NCBI GenBank assembly: GCA_963807085.1
Contig: CAWEBB010000032.1
Coordinates: 372,001-436,000, forward strand
DNA length: 64,000 nucleotides
From: JACKII01 sp963807085
Lineage (GTDB): Bacteria > Pseudomonadota > Alphaproteobacteria > Bin95
Direction of reading: 5' to 3'
A program made the position numbers and the translations under genes. Every line of letters starts with the position of its first letter. Position 1 is the first letter of the stretch. The notes below the pieces were generated by a model, which saw only the letters and a list, made by a program, of their open reading frames with translations, was not told where the DNA came from and ran no database searches. Of the stretch, positions 1-7,854 are shown piece after piece.

Positions 1-270
1 CTGCCATCCCGGTCCCGAGGCACGGCAACTGGCATCTCGCCGTCCTGGCCCTTCAGCCGTTTGCGGTCATGTCCCAGTGCGCCGGTTCGGCTGGCCCGGC
101 GGTGCGTCCTTGCCTGCCTCATAGCCCAAATGCGCCGTCAGCTCGGCCCCCAACATCCGCTCCATGAGCTTGATCTTCAGCTCTTTCATCAGCCCGGCAT
201 CGCCAAGCAAATCTTCAGGCCGCTCGCAGCCCTTCAGAAGTTCGTCCAGTACTTCGTTCGAAATCGTCAT
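1..270 (-). pseudogene. IS256-family transposase, N-terminal fragment (frameshifted, runs off left edge)
   Basis: Read leftward from an ATG at 268-270 the translation begins MTISNEVLDELLKG and continues with the helix-rich N-terminus typical of IS256/mutator transposases (MKELKIKLMERMLGAELTAHLGYEAG). The frame meets a TGA near 67-72, but one base later the expected family continuation KRLKGQDGEMPVAVPRDRDG resumes and runs off the window, so a one-base insertion has broken it. Everything upstream of the start codon, including the usual terminal repeat, is missing: from about 275 the DNA belongs to another element. It is an inactive remnant; the catalytic DDE part would lie outside the window. 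Confidence 0.8.
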
Positions 271-274
271 CATT

Positions 275-1078
275 AAGCGGCTGCGCATCGAATTGATCCG
301 TCAGCACGGCCTGCGGCTTGCCATCGACACGATCCACAAAGTCCTGGTGCGCAACGATGCGAACCGGTTGAAGCGGCCAAAGCTGCAACGGAAAAAGAAA
401 TGGAAACGCTACAGCAGGCCGGTGCCCGGCGATCGGGTCCGGATGGATGTTTGCAAGATCGCCAACGGACTGTACCAGTTCACCGCCATCGAAGACTGCT
501 CCCGTTACCAGGTGGCCGCCCTTTTCCCCCGCAAAACGGCCAAGTGCACACTGGCCTTCCTCGACCGGGTGGCAGAGCAGATGCCATTCCCGATCCAGCG
601 TATGCAAACTGACCGCGGCCAGGAGTTCTTCGCCTGCGATTTCCAGGACAGGCTGAAGGAGCGGCGCACCAAGTTCCGGCCTACCAAACCCAGGCCTACC
701 AACCCCAGGTCGCCGCACCTCGCTGGCAAGGTCGAGCGGGTCCAGCGAACGGCTTTGGAAGAGTTCTGGCCAACCGTAGAACTGAACGCCCCCGACCTTT
801 CCAGACACCTGGCCGAGTGGCTGACCTTTTACAATCGGGATCGTCCCCATGACAGCTTGGGCGGCAAGGCGCCAATCAACCGTCTCGATGAACGGAGGCA
901 TCTCATTCCTGCGCCAGAGGCGATTGAAGCCGCTTACAAAAAATCTTCGGAGCCCATCCGAATCAACGACTACGCCTGGGACAAGCTCTTCATTCGATCA
1001 AAACCTTCATGGCAGATCACACACCAAATGCACGGCGCGAAAAAGCGGGGCGGATTTTCGTCCGCCCCGCTCCACTAG
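275..1078 (+). pseudogene. IS481-family transposase, 5'-truncated
   Basis: From about 275 the forward frame encodes an rve/integrase-core DDE transposase of the IS481 type: first Asp in RMDVCKI, second Asp in QTDRGQEF and the Glu in KVERVQR, followed by the family ending FYNRDRPHDSLGG. The N-terminal helix-turn-helix region (about 80-100 residues in intact members) is missing because the sequence left of about 275 is IS256 DNA, so an apparent upstream start at 164 is artificial. The last 12 or so codons run through a strong hairpin that probably belongs to the next gene. No intact terminal repeats or target duplications are visible. It is a decayed mobile-element scar. Confidence 0.8.
1040..1071 (-). 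terminator. Rho-independent terminator for the PRC-barrel gene
   Basis: A perfect 11-bp stem (AGCGGGGCGGA paired with TCCGCCCCGCT, six-base loop) is followed on the minus strand by a run of five T. It lies about 55 bp past the stop of the leftward PRC-barrel reading frame, where a terminator is expected. It overlaps the 3' end of the IS481 relic. Confidence 0.75.
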
Positions 1079-1126
1079 CTTCTCGCGATGAAGCCATTTG
1101 CGTTCAACTTTGTGGAAACGCCGAAC

Positions 1127-1867
1127 CTACTGAACGTTAACCTCGACCTCGCGATCTGAAGTCAGCTCGAGGGCGTTCCCCTCGTCATATTCAGGCATAC
1201 GGTCCAGTTCCTCTTCGGTCATACCCCGCAGGATCAGACTGTCACCGACCAGGGTCAGTCGGTCCAGCGCAACAGCAGTCTCGTCGTCACCAATGCCGAG
1301 GAAGCCACCATGCTCGATAATAACATGCGGCTGGCCATTCATCGTCACAACCCTCTCGACCTCGCCCAGTTCCTCGTTGCGAGAGTTAACGATCCCGCGG
1401 CCTTCCAGGTCCTCGACGACGATCGTCCGCATCTGACCGCTCCCCAGTTGCTGATCGCCCTCGCGGCTCAGGAAGCGACCACGATATTCGCGCTCTTCCT
1501 CAGACATCTTCATGTCGCCTTCGCGGACAACGGTCACGTCGCCACTGCTGCTTCCGCTTTGCGACCCGCTGGCACTCTGCTGCTGCGAGCCTCCCATGGC
1601 ACCCCGCTGGGTACCTCCGGTCTGCCCAAGCTCTACCTGCTCGATAGCCTCGCGCGCATTCCCCAGTGCTTCCGCAGCGGGTTCGGCCTCGTCGCGTTGT
1701 GCGGCCTCCCGTGCCTGCCTCACCGCCTGCTGCGCTTCCTGAACGCGTTGCTGCTGATCCTCGGAGTTTACCGCCTGCCTCAGCTCCCGCACGGCTTGCT
1801 CAGCCTGCTCAAGCTGCTGGGTTGAAATCCAGCGGATCGCTGTTGACAGCCTGTTGCGCCACACCAA
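1127..1867 (-). CDS. PRC-barrel domain protein (probably the C-terminal half of a frameshifted gene)
   Basis: The first 16 codons look like out-of-frame translation. From about 1819 the sequence becomes a natural Gln/Glu/Ala-rich helix (QQLEQAEQAVREL onward), then a Gly/Ser/Gln linker, then a PRC-barrel fold with the core ERVVTMNGQPHVIIEHGGFLGIG and an acidic C-terminus. PRC-barrel domains are small beta barrels found in secreted or membrane-associated alphaproteobacterial proteins as well as in ribosome maturation factors. There is no signal peptide. The frame overlaps the end of the upstream secreted protein by 59 bp, and removing one C from the AACCCAGCAG stretch near 1826 fuses the two into one protein of about 630 residues. 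I therefore read it as the second half of that protein, not an independent gene. Confidence 0.6.
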   Translation of the reverse strand: MVWRNRLSTAIRWISTQQLEQAEQAVRELRQAVNSEDQQQRVQEAQQAVRQAREAAQRDEAEPAAEALGNAREAIEQVELGQTGGTQRGAMGGSQQQSASGSQSGSSSGDVTVVREGDMKMSEEEREYRGRFLSREGDQQLGSGQMRTIVVEDLEGRGIVNSRNEELGEVERVVTMNGQPHVIIEHGGFLGIGDDETAVALDRLTLVGDSLILRGMTEEELDRMPEYDEGNALELTSDREVEVNVQ

Positions 1868-3020
1868 GGGCCTGCATGGCCTGCTGCTTCAATTGCTGGC
1901 CGCTGCCGGACTGCTGGCTGTCGGACTGCTGGCTGTCGGACTGCTGGCTGTCGGACTGCTGACTGCCGGACTGCTGACTGCCGGACTGCTGACTGCTGGC
2001 CTGCTGGCTGCTGGCCTGCTGGCTGCCGGACTGCTGGCTGCCGGACTGTTGGTCACTCGACCGCTGCAACGTTACCTTCGGCTGGCCGGTCTGCCTAACC
2101 TGAACTTGCGGTTCGCCGGTGCTTGAGATTTCGATCTTCGGATCAGACGGCTGGAATTCCACGTTCGGAGCCGCCCGGGATATACTAACTCGCGGCTGGC
2201 TTTCGCCCTGCTGAATGAGACGGACGGTCGGCTGTCCCGCATTGTACATCACATCGGCGATGTCTTTTTGACTGACATCGCTCGACCGAGCCTGTCGCGA
2301 CGACTGGCCATCGGCGTTACCCCTTCCAGCCGCTTCAAGATCGAGCTGTACACTCGGTTCGCCCTGGGTCACCTGTACCTTCGGTTTTGGCATATTGACC
2401 CGAACCTGCGGCTCGGCCGAAGCGACGTCCACGCCCGGGGGCGGCATAATAATCGTGATCTCCGGTGCCGGCTGATCGATCGTGATCTTCGGCGGCGTCA
2501 TTTCCACGCGGACGGTGCTTTGCGGCTGCCGAATGCGGATCGTAGCGGGTTGCTCGTCCACCGAAACACGCGGCTGGCTGGGCCTCACCTCTACGTCGGC
2601 GCCTGGCTGATCGATAGCGACTTTGGCCGGGGGTACGGTTACGATGGCCATGCCTTCCAGTACGGCGCGTTCTTCGATCGAGAGCCGCTTGCTGACGGAA
2701 TCCTGTTCGCTGGCCTGCTGCTGTTGGCCCTGCTGCTGCTGGCCATCTTGCGCCGTAATCTCCATATTCTCGACAACCACCCGGCAGTCGGAATCTTTAT
2801 TGGCCTCCGCCAGGCGCTGCAGCGTCTCGACGTTCCGCGGTTGATTGTTGATCATGACCTGACCGTCACTATCGGCCAGCCGATCGATCAGATTCTGACA
2901 ATTCGCCGACAGCTTTTGATCCTGACCCTGTTGGCTCTGAGCCCCGGCGGATTGCGTCGCCATCACCGGCAGCACCAGTGCCGTCGCCAGGAGGGCGGAA
3001 TGGAAGGAATTTCTAAGCAT
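1809..3020 (-). CDS. Secreted beta-repeat, Gln/Ser-rich protein (N-terminal half of a probable split gene)
   Basis: 403 residues. A signal peptide (residues 1-27, cleavage after AQSAGA-like sequence) is followed by a short Cys-containing domain (C41 and C79). About fifteen strand-like repeats of roughly 10 residues follow, with Pro separators and alternating V/I (residues 125-227 and 260-320, for example PRVSVDEQP and PKVQVTQGEP). Then comes a Ser-Gln-Gln tract (324-375) encoded by a 15-bp minisatellite. The repeats suggest a beta-solenoid or stacked strands outside the cytoplasm. RBS GAGGTG lies 5 bases before the ATG. The stop at 1809 is probably caused by a one-base insertion that cuts off the PRC-barrel part. 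Function is unknown. Confidence 0.6.
   Translation of the reverse strand: MLRNSFHSALLATALVLPVMATQSAGAQSQQGQDQKLSANCQNLIDRLADSDGQVMINNQPRNVETLQRLAEANKDSDCRVVVENMEITAQDGQQQQGQQQQASEQDSVSKRLSIEERAVLEGMAIVTVPPAKVAIDQPGADVEVRPSQPRVSVDEQPATIRIRQPQSTVRVEMTPPKITIDQPAPEITIIMPPPGVDVASAEPQVRVNMPKPKVQVTQGEPSVQLDLEAAGRGNADGQSSRQARSSDVSQKDIADVMYNAGQPTVRLIQQGESQPRVSISRAAPNVEFQPSDPKIEISSTGEPQVQVRQTGQPKVTLQRSSDQQSGSQQSGSQQASSQQASSQQSGSQQSGSQQSDSQQSDSQQSDSQQSGSGQQLKQQAMQALGVAQQAVNSDPLDFNPAA
1911..2060 (-). repeat. 15-bp in-frame minisatellite encoding SQQSD/SQQSG/SQQAS
   Basis: Nine near-perfect head-to-tail 15-bp units (1911-2045; variants ctgctggctgtcgga, ctgctgactgccgga, ctgctggctgctggc) plus one diverged unit. 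On the minus strand each encodes a five-residue Ser-Gln-Gln-x-x motif. The unit length is a multiple of three, so copy-number change keeps the frame. Adjacent identical units suggest recent slippage or recombination. Confidence 0.9.
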
Positions 3021-3175
3021 ATTTCACCTCGCGTTGCGCTACGTATCGTGATGACAACGTTTCTTGAGGCAGAGATGTTCCAAAAAAACGCAGATTGCAA
3101 AGATCGCCGCAAAGATCTTGGCTAGAGCCAAGTCACTTGCGGCGGGGCCCTGGCTTGGCTTCGGCTGTCGGGTGC

Positions 3176-3667
3176 CTATTCCTGTCCCGCCGCCCGCGCC
3201 TTCTCGTTCAGCGCGTCATGCTTGGCCTGTATCTCCGGCGGCCAATGGCTTTTGATATAGGCCAGCGCGGCGGCAATTTCCCGATCGGTCAGCACGTCGT
3301 TGAAGATCGGCATTTCCGTCTCGACCGGTTGCCCGATTACGGCGGATGCTCCGTATTTCGTTATGGCAAACAGCGCCGCGTCCGGATGGTGCCAGGTATG
3401 GCCGTTTTGGTCATGCGGCGGCGCCCGCAGGCGGCCACCGGCATCACGCGAACGCCAATCCGCTTCACCTTCCAGGTTGCTGCCATGGCAGGAGGCGCAG
3501 TGGCCCGCGTAGACTTGGTGTCCCTCTGCCACCAGGACCGGATCGTCCGCATCGATCACGACGCCCGTCGGTCCGATGCCGTCGGCTGGATGCGGATAGT
3601 CGTACAGCGTGTACCAGCCAATGGCCAGCACCGCCGCCGCGACGGCAACCCAGCGGGACAGAGACAT
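3176..3667 (-). CDS. Membrane-anchored class I cytochrome c
   Basis: 163 residues from the ATG at 3665-3667; an upstream in-frame start would add 14 basic residues. An uncleaved-looking N-terminal hydrophobic segment (residues 5-20) anchors the protein to the inner membrane with the haem domain in the periplasm. The haem motif CASCH is at 57-61 and the probable axial Met is M119 in ETEMPIF, followed by the usual C-terminal helix ending in AYIKSHWPP. The fold resembles the small c-type cytochromes (cytochrome_CBB3/C family) that pass electrons to terminal oxidases or dehydrogenases. It stands alone, with no oxidase gene beside it, so its partner is unknown. Confidence 0.8.
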   Translation of the reverse strand: MSLSRWVAVAAAVLAIGWYTLYDYPHPADGIGPTGVVIDADDPVLVAEGHQVYAGHCASCHGSNLEGEADWRSRDAGGRLRAPPHDQNGHTWHHPDAALFAITKYGASAVIGQPVETEMPIFNDVLTDREIAAALAYIKSHWPPEIQAKHDALNEKARAAGQE

Positions 3668-3833
3668 GGGGCGTGGCAGTCTCACGCGGGATCCTTTGCT
3701 TCGGCTCACCAGTCAGGCGCCGCCGCTGAACGGCGACTTTGCCTGAAGATTTTGCCGAAGTATGCATGAAGGTTCGGCCCCTATGCTAGCCCTCCAAAAG
3801 GTACGCGCGGTAACTTGGGCGAGAGCACCGCGC

Positions 3834-4232
3834 CTACAACGCCGCCTCGTACCAGCCGCGGGCGACATGGCTTTCGTTCAGGGTGACCTTCAGGCGCTCG
3901 ATCCCGGCGGCGTCGGCACCCATGCGGCCCGCCTGGATTTCGGCCGCCATGGCGTCGAATATGTACTTCGCCAGCACCTCGGTCGTGGAGCGCCGGCCGC
4001 CGAACAGGTCCAGTTCGTCCAGATTGGCATAGCCGAGGGGCACCAGCACCCGTGTCAGCGCCTCTTGCGCCAGGCCGATATCGACAACGATGTCGTTCTC
4101 CGTCAAAGCCGGCCGGTAAAAGGCCACGTCGATGACGAAAGTGGCTCCATGCATTTTCTGCGCGGGGCCGAACGCCTCGCCCGGCAGGGAGTGGGCGATC
4201 ATGATGTGGTCGCGGACTTCGACGGCATACAT
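3834..4232 (-). CDS. PTPS/QueD-fold protein lacking the canonical catalytic residues
   Basis: 132 residues; start chosen at 4232 because AAGGA sits 8 bases upstream. It aligns over its full length with 6-pyruvoyl-tetrahydropterin / 6-carboxytetrahydropterin synthases (IMIAHSL, KMHGATFVIDV, STTEVLAKYIFD, LNES). In Escherichia coli QueD the zinc ligands are the His of AAH and both His of HGH, with a catalytic Cys before HGH and an Asp-His pair later. Here H14 and H28 remain, the third zinc His is Ala (A30), no Cys is present at all and the DHH segment reads GYANLDE. Carboxytetrahydropterin synthase activity is therefore doubtful. It follows the MDR dehydrogenase with only two bases between stop and start, so the two are co-translated. 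Confidence 0.75.
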   Translation of the reverse strand: MYAVEVRDHIMIAHSLPGEAFGPAQKMHGATFVIDVAFYRPALTENDIVVDIGLAQEALTRVLVPLGYANLDELDLFGGRRSTTEVLAKYIFDAMAAEIQAGRMGADAAGIERLKVTLNESHVARGWYEAAL

Positions 4233-4234
4233 GG

Positions 4235-5248
4235 TTAATTCCTTCGGTCGGCGGTTTCGCTGCCGCCATAGCGCAGTACGATGCACAGCGCGTCGGCGGC
4301 CGGGTCAATCAGGGGAGGCAGTTGCTCGGGCGCATCCTCGAACGGGATCTCATGGGTAATGAGCGCATCCAGCGCCGGCATCTGCGCCAGCAGTTGCAGG
4401 GCGGTATTCATGCGTCGGCGATGGCTCCAGCGCACGGCCCGAGCAGCCGGAATGTGTCCGACGTGTGAGGATACCAGCGAGAGCCGCCGCGAATGAAACG
4501 CCTCACCCAAGGGCAAGCTGATCTGGTTGGCGCCATGCCAGCTCGCCTCAACCACGCGGGCTTCATGCCCGGCCTTGGCCAGCGCCAGCCGCAGACCGGC
4601 CCCGGAGGCGCTGGCGTTGATGGCGATGTCGGCATCGCCCGGCGCGTCGTCCGGTGCGGCAAATTGAACGCCCAGGCGCTTGGCAATTGCGGCCCGGCCC
4701 AGGTTGAGGTCGGAAATGGTGACCTCGGTTCCCGGGATGGCGGTGATTAATGCGGCGATCAACAGACCCAGCACACCGGCACCCACCACCAGCACCCGAT
4801 CGCCCGGCGCGGTGCCGGAATCCCAAACGGCGGTCAGCGCGGTCTCCAAGTTGGCGGCCAGCACGGCCCGCCGGGACGGCAGGCCATCTGGCAGTGGAAT
4901 GGCCGCATCCTCGGACATTTCCGCCAGATTCTGGTGTGGATACAATGCAAAACAGGTCTGGCCAATACGATCTGCCGGGCCGTCTTCGACTGTGCCGACA
5001 AAGCAGTACCCGTATTTCACGGGAAAGGGGAAGTCGCCTTCCTGAAAGGGGCAGCGCATACGTTCATGTTCGCTTTCGGGTACCGCTCCATTCAGAACAA
5101 GTCGCTCCGTACCCCGGCTGATACCCGAATAAAGCGCGCGCAACTGCATCATATCCGAGGGCACGGCATCGTGTCGTGCCTGTAAATTCTGCGTGCGAAG
5201 AGCCATTCGCCCCTTTGCAATCGTCCATAAAGCGATAGATGTGGTCAT
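4235..5248 (-). CDS. MDR-superfamily (zinc-type alcohol dehydrogenase-like) oxidoreductase
   Basis: 337 residues. The N-terminal GroES-like part contains SGISRGTERLV and PFQEGDFPFPVKYGY, features shared with the BchC-like branch of medium-chain dehydrogenases, and lacks the usual GHE zinc motif and structural Cys quartet. The Rossmann segment is VLVVGAGVLGLLIAAL (about residues 154-169). Proteins of this type commonly neighbour a PTPS-like gene in alphaproteobacteria, and here the PTPS-fold gene follows directly, so the pair probably acts on one small molecule. Substrate is unknown. It is divergent from opgH with about 100 bp between them. Confidence 0.75.
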   Translation of the reverse strand: MTTSIALWTIAKGRMALRTQNLQARHDAVPSDMMQLRALYSGISRGTERLVLNGAVPESEHERMRCPFQEGDFPFPVKYGYCFVGTVEDGPADRIGQTCFALYPHQNLAEMSEDAAIPLPDGLPSRRAVLAANLETALTAVWDSGTAPGDRVLVVGAGVLGLLIAALITAIPGTEVTISDLNLGRAAIAKRLGVQFAAPDDAPGDADIAINASASGAGLRLALAKAGHEARVVEASWHGANQISLPLGEAFHSRRLSLVSSHVGHIPAARAVRWSHRRRMNTALQLLAQMPALDALITHEIPFEDAPEQLPPLIDPAADALCIVLRYGGSETADRRN

Positions 5249-5345
5249 CGGTTGATCTCAACGATCCGTATAGAAGATTGCGCGCACCGGGCTTTGCCCT
5301 TCCGGCTCAGGCATCGGCGAACCAACGCGCGTTGGCAAGCAGGAA

Positions 5346-7163
5346 GTGGATGAAGGTTACGTGAACGGCGCGGTGATCGATCTTGAGAAGGCGGCGCCTG
5401 CCCGGGCGCAGCCTGCGCATCCGCAGGGCACCGCCGCTGGCACCATGCGCGTCCGCCGCTGGTTGTTTCTGGGGCTGAATATGGTGACCGTGGCGGCGCT
5501 GTTCGCGGCCATGGTCGGCATGATGGCCATGGACGGCCTGACCTGGCCCGAAGGGGTCATGCTGTTCGCCTATCTGCTGACCCTGCCCTGGCTTTCCATC
5601 GGTTTTTGGAACGGGCTGATCGGCTTTGGCATCGGGATGCGGGTCCGGAATCCGGCGGTCCATGTGAACCCCGCGATTGCTCGTGTTTCGGGCCAGGAGC
5701 CGATTACCACCCGCACCGCTGTTGTCATGGCGATCCGCAATGAGGATGCGCCCGCGGTGGTGGCCCGGCTGGAGGCCATGCATCGGGACGTGGTCCTCTC
5801 CGGCTGGGGCGGTCAGTTTGAATTTCACGTGCTCAGCGACACCTCGGACCCTGCGATTGCGGCAGAGGAAGAGGCCCAATTCGCCGCCTGGCGCATGCGG
5901 GCGCCGCGCAGCACGCCGATCCACTATCGCCGCCGCATGGCCAACGAGGGGTTCAAGGCCGGCAATATTGAGGACTTTTGCGCAGCTCATCACGAGGACT
6001 ATGCTTTCTTCCTGCCGCTCGACGCCGACAGCCGCATGTCGGCCAAGGCTATTTTGCGGCTCGTGCGTATCATGCAGGCGTCGCCGGAGATCGGTATTCT
6101 GCAGGGCTTGGTAGTCGGCTCGCCCTCCAAGACCTTTTTCACCCGCGCCTTTCAGTTCGGCATGCGCCACGGCATGCGCTCCTACACGCTCGGCTCAGCC
6201 TGGTGGCAAGGGGATTGCGGTCCGTTTTGGGGCCACAACGCCGTCATCCGCCTAAAGGCGTTCCATGAGCATTGCCGCCTGCCGGTGATCGCCGGCGAGG
6301 GGCCACTGTCCGGTCCCATCATGAGCCATGATCAAATCGAGGCCGTGCTGATGCGCCGGGCCGGTTATGAGGTCCGCGTGCTGGCCGAAGAGGACGAGAG
6401 TTTCGAGGAAAACCCGCCCTCGCTGCCCGACTTCATCAAGCGCGAAACCCGCTGGTGCCAGGGCAACATGCAGTATTGGCGGCTGCTGGGCATGCCTGGC
6501 CTCAAGCCTACCAGCCGGGTGCAACTGCTCCTCGCCATTCTGATGTATGTGAACGGCCCGGCTTGGTTCCTGTTCATCACGGCGGGTGCGGCCATGGCGG
6601 CGTTCACCGACCAGTTCGGCAGTATTCCGCTCGCCTATGGTCTCGGCCTGTTCGCCGTCATCATGTTCTTCAACCTGATGCCGAAGCTCATGGGCATGGC
6701 CCAGTCCATCTGCCAGCGTCCGGTGGCAGAGACCTATGGTGGCCGCGCCCGCATCGCGGCGGGCCTGCTCGGCGAGGTCGGATTTTCGACACTGATCGCG
6801 CCCTGTGTCGCTTTCGCCATCACCATCTGCTGCGGCGGTTTGCTGTTCGGCAAGCGCATCAAGTGGGACGCGCAACAGCGCTCGCGCGATTTCTTAAGCC
6901 TGCGGGAAGCCGCGGCGACCCTCTGGCCGCAGACGCTCTATGGCCTGGTCCTGCTGGTGTTGCTGGCCACCCTGGCCCCCTGGGCCCTGGTGTTCGGCTG
7001 CCTGATTGTCGGGCCGCTCTGCCTGGCGATCCCGCTCGCGACCGTCTCGACCTTGCCGGCCTTGGGGCGGATGACGCGGCGGACCAGTCTGTTCGACATT
7101 CCGGAGGACCGAGCGGCGCGGCGGCGGTTGCGATTGAAAAATGCGGCGGCGCAGGCCGCCTGA
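5346..7163 (+). CDS. opgH: Glucans biosynthesis glucosyltransferase OpgH/MdoH
   Basis: 605 residues, an inner-membrane family 2 glycosyltransferase that polymerises UDP-glucose into periplasmic (osmoregulated) glucans. Two N-terminal membrane segments (about 38-60 and 75-100) precede a cytosolic GT-A domain with the Asp motif PLDADSRMS and the product-binding KRETRWCQGNMQYW motif. Five or so further membrane segments follow. It is shorter than the enterobacterial protein (about 850) but normal for alphaproteobacteria. The start is GTG at 5346; a second GTG at 5361 with AAGG upstream is an alternative. No opgG is adjacent; yceI follows after 27 bp and may be co-transcribed. Confidence 0.9.
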   Translation: MDEGYVNGAVIDLEKAAPARAQPAHPQGTAAGTMRVRRWLFLGLNMVTVAALFAAMVGMMAMDGLTWPEGVMLFAYLLTLPWLSIGFWNGLIGFGIGMRVRNPAVHVNPAIARVSGQEPITTRTAVVMAIRNEDAPAVVARLEAMHRDVVLSGWGGQFEFHVLSDTSDPAIAAEEEAQFAAWRMRAPRSTPIHYRRRMANEGFKAGNIEDFCAAHHEDYAFFLPLDADSRMSAKAILRLVRIMQASPEIGILQGLVVGSPSKTFFTRAFQFGMRHGMRSYTLGSAWWQGDCGPFWGHNAVIRLKAFHEHCRLPVIAGEGPLSGPIMSHDQIEAVLMRRAGYEVRVLAEEDESFEENPPSLPDFIKRETRWCQGNMQYWRLLGMPGLKPTSRVQLLLAILMYVNGPAWFLFITAGAAMAAFTDQFGSIPLAYGLGLFAVIMFFNLMPKLMGMAQSICQRPVAETYGGRARIAAGLLGEVGFSTLIAPCVAFAITICCGGLLFGKRIKWDAQQRSRDFLSLREAAATLWPQTLYGLVLLVLLATLAPWALVFGCLIVGPLCLAIPLATVSTLPALGRMTRRTSLFDIPEDRAARRRLRLKNAAAQAA

Positions 7164-7190
7164 TCCGATCACCCGAAAGGAGACCATAGC

Positions 7191-7790
7191 ATGTTGAAAA
7201 CTGCGCTGGCGATGGTGTTCGCTGCCTTCACCCTGACCGGGCTGGTCCCCCACGACGCCTCCGCCGAGCCTCGGACCTACAAGCTCGATCCGGAGCATAC
7301 GCTCGTCGCCTTCATCGTCGATCACCTGGGCTTTTCGCGCGTGCTTGGCCGCTTCAACAAGGTCGAGGGTGGCTTTGTCTATGACAAGGAGACCCAGACC
7401 CTCAGCGATCTGAAGGTCGTGGTGCAGACGGCCAGCATGGATACCGGCCATGAAGAGCGAGACGGTCACCTGCGCAGCGAAGATTTTCTGGATGCCGAAC
7501 AACACCCGGAAATGGTGTTCCGGGCCGACGCGGGCACGCCCGCCGGCCCCAAGTCAGGCACGGTCACCGGCAGCCTGTCCCTGCGCGGCGAGGCCCATCC
7601 GCTGACCCTGGACGTGACGCTGAACAAGGCGGGGACATATCCGTTCGGCCACGAAAAACCGACGCTCGGCATCTCCGCCCGCGGTGCGATGCAGCGCAGC
7701 GAGTGGGGCATGACCTATGGCGTGGCCGATGCTCTGGTCGGCGACACGGTGGATCTCATCATTGAGATCGAGGCGATCCAGCAGGACTAG
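7191..7790 (+). CDS. YceI family periplasmic lipid-binding protein
   Basis: 199 residues with a signal peptide (about 1-25, ending DASA before EPRTYKLDPEHT). The body is the YceI lipocalin-like barrel: YKLDPEHTLVAFIVDHLGFSRVLGRF, DTGHEERDGHLRSEDFLDAEQHP and a GMTYGVADALVGD ending. Family members bind isoprenoid or other amphipathic molecules in the periplasm. A strong RBS (AAAGGAG) lies 8 bases before the ATG. The short distance to opgH suggests one transcript; a functional link is not evident. Confidence 0.9.
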   Translation: MLKTALAMVFAAFTLTGLVPHDASAEPRTYKLDPEHTLVAFIVDHLGFSRVLGRFNKVEGGFVYDKETQTLSDLKVVVQTASMDTGHEERDGHLRSEDFLDAEQHPEMVFRADAGTPAGPKSGTVTGSLSLRGEAHPLTLDVTLNKAGTYPFGHEKPTLGISARGAMQRSEWGMTYGVADALVGDTVDLIIEIEAIQQD

Positions 7791-7854
7791 CTGGCGTCCG
7801 GCCCGATTTTGGCGATGATGAGAGCAATGCAGCCTTTTCGGGAGGAATTACCCC

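Noticed and set aside
164..274. Upstream extension of the IS481 transposase frame
   Set aside because: This stretch is the antisense of the IS256 transposase N-terminus, so the extension is accidental.
1911..2060. Regular repeats resembling a CRISPR array
   Set aside because: The units are head to tail without spacers, are 15 bp long, and encode a Ser-Gln-Gln tract inside a reading frame; there are no cas genes.
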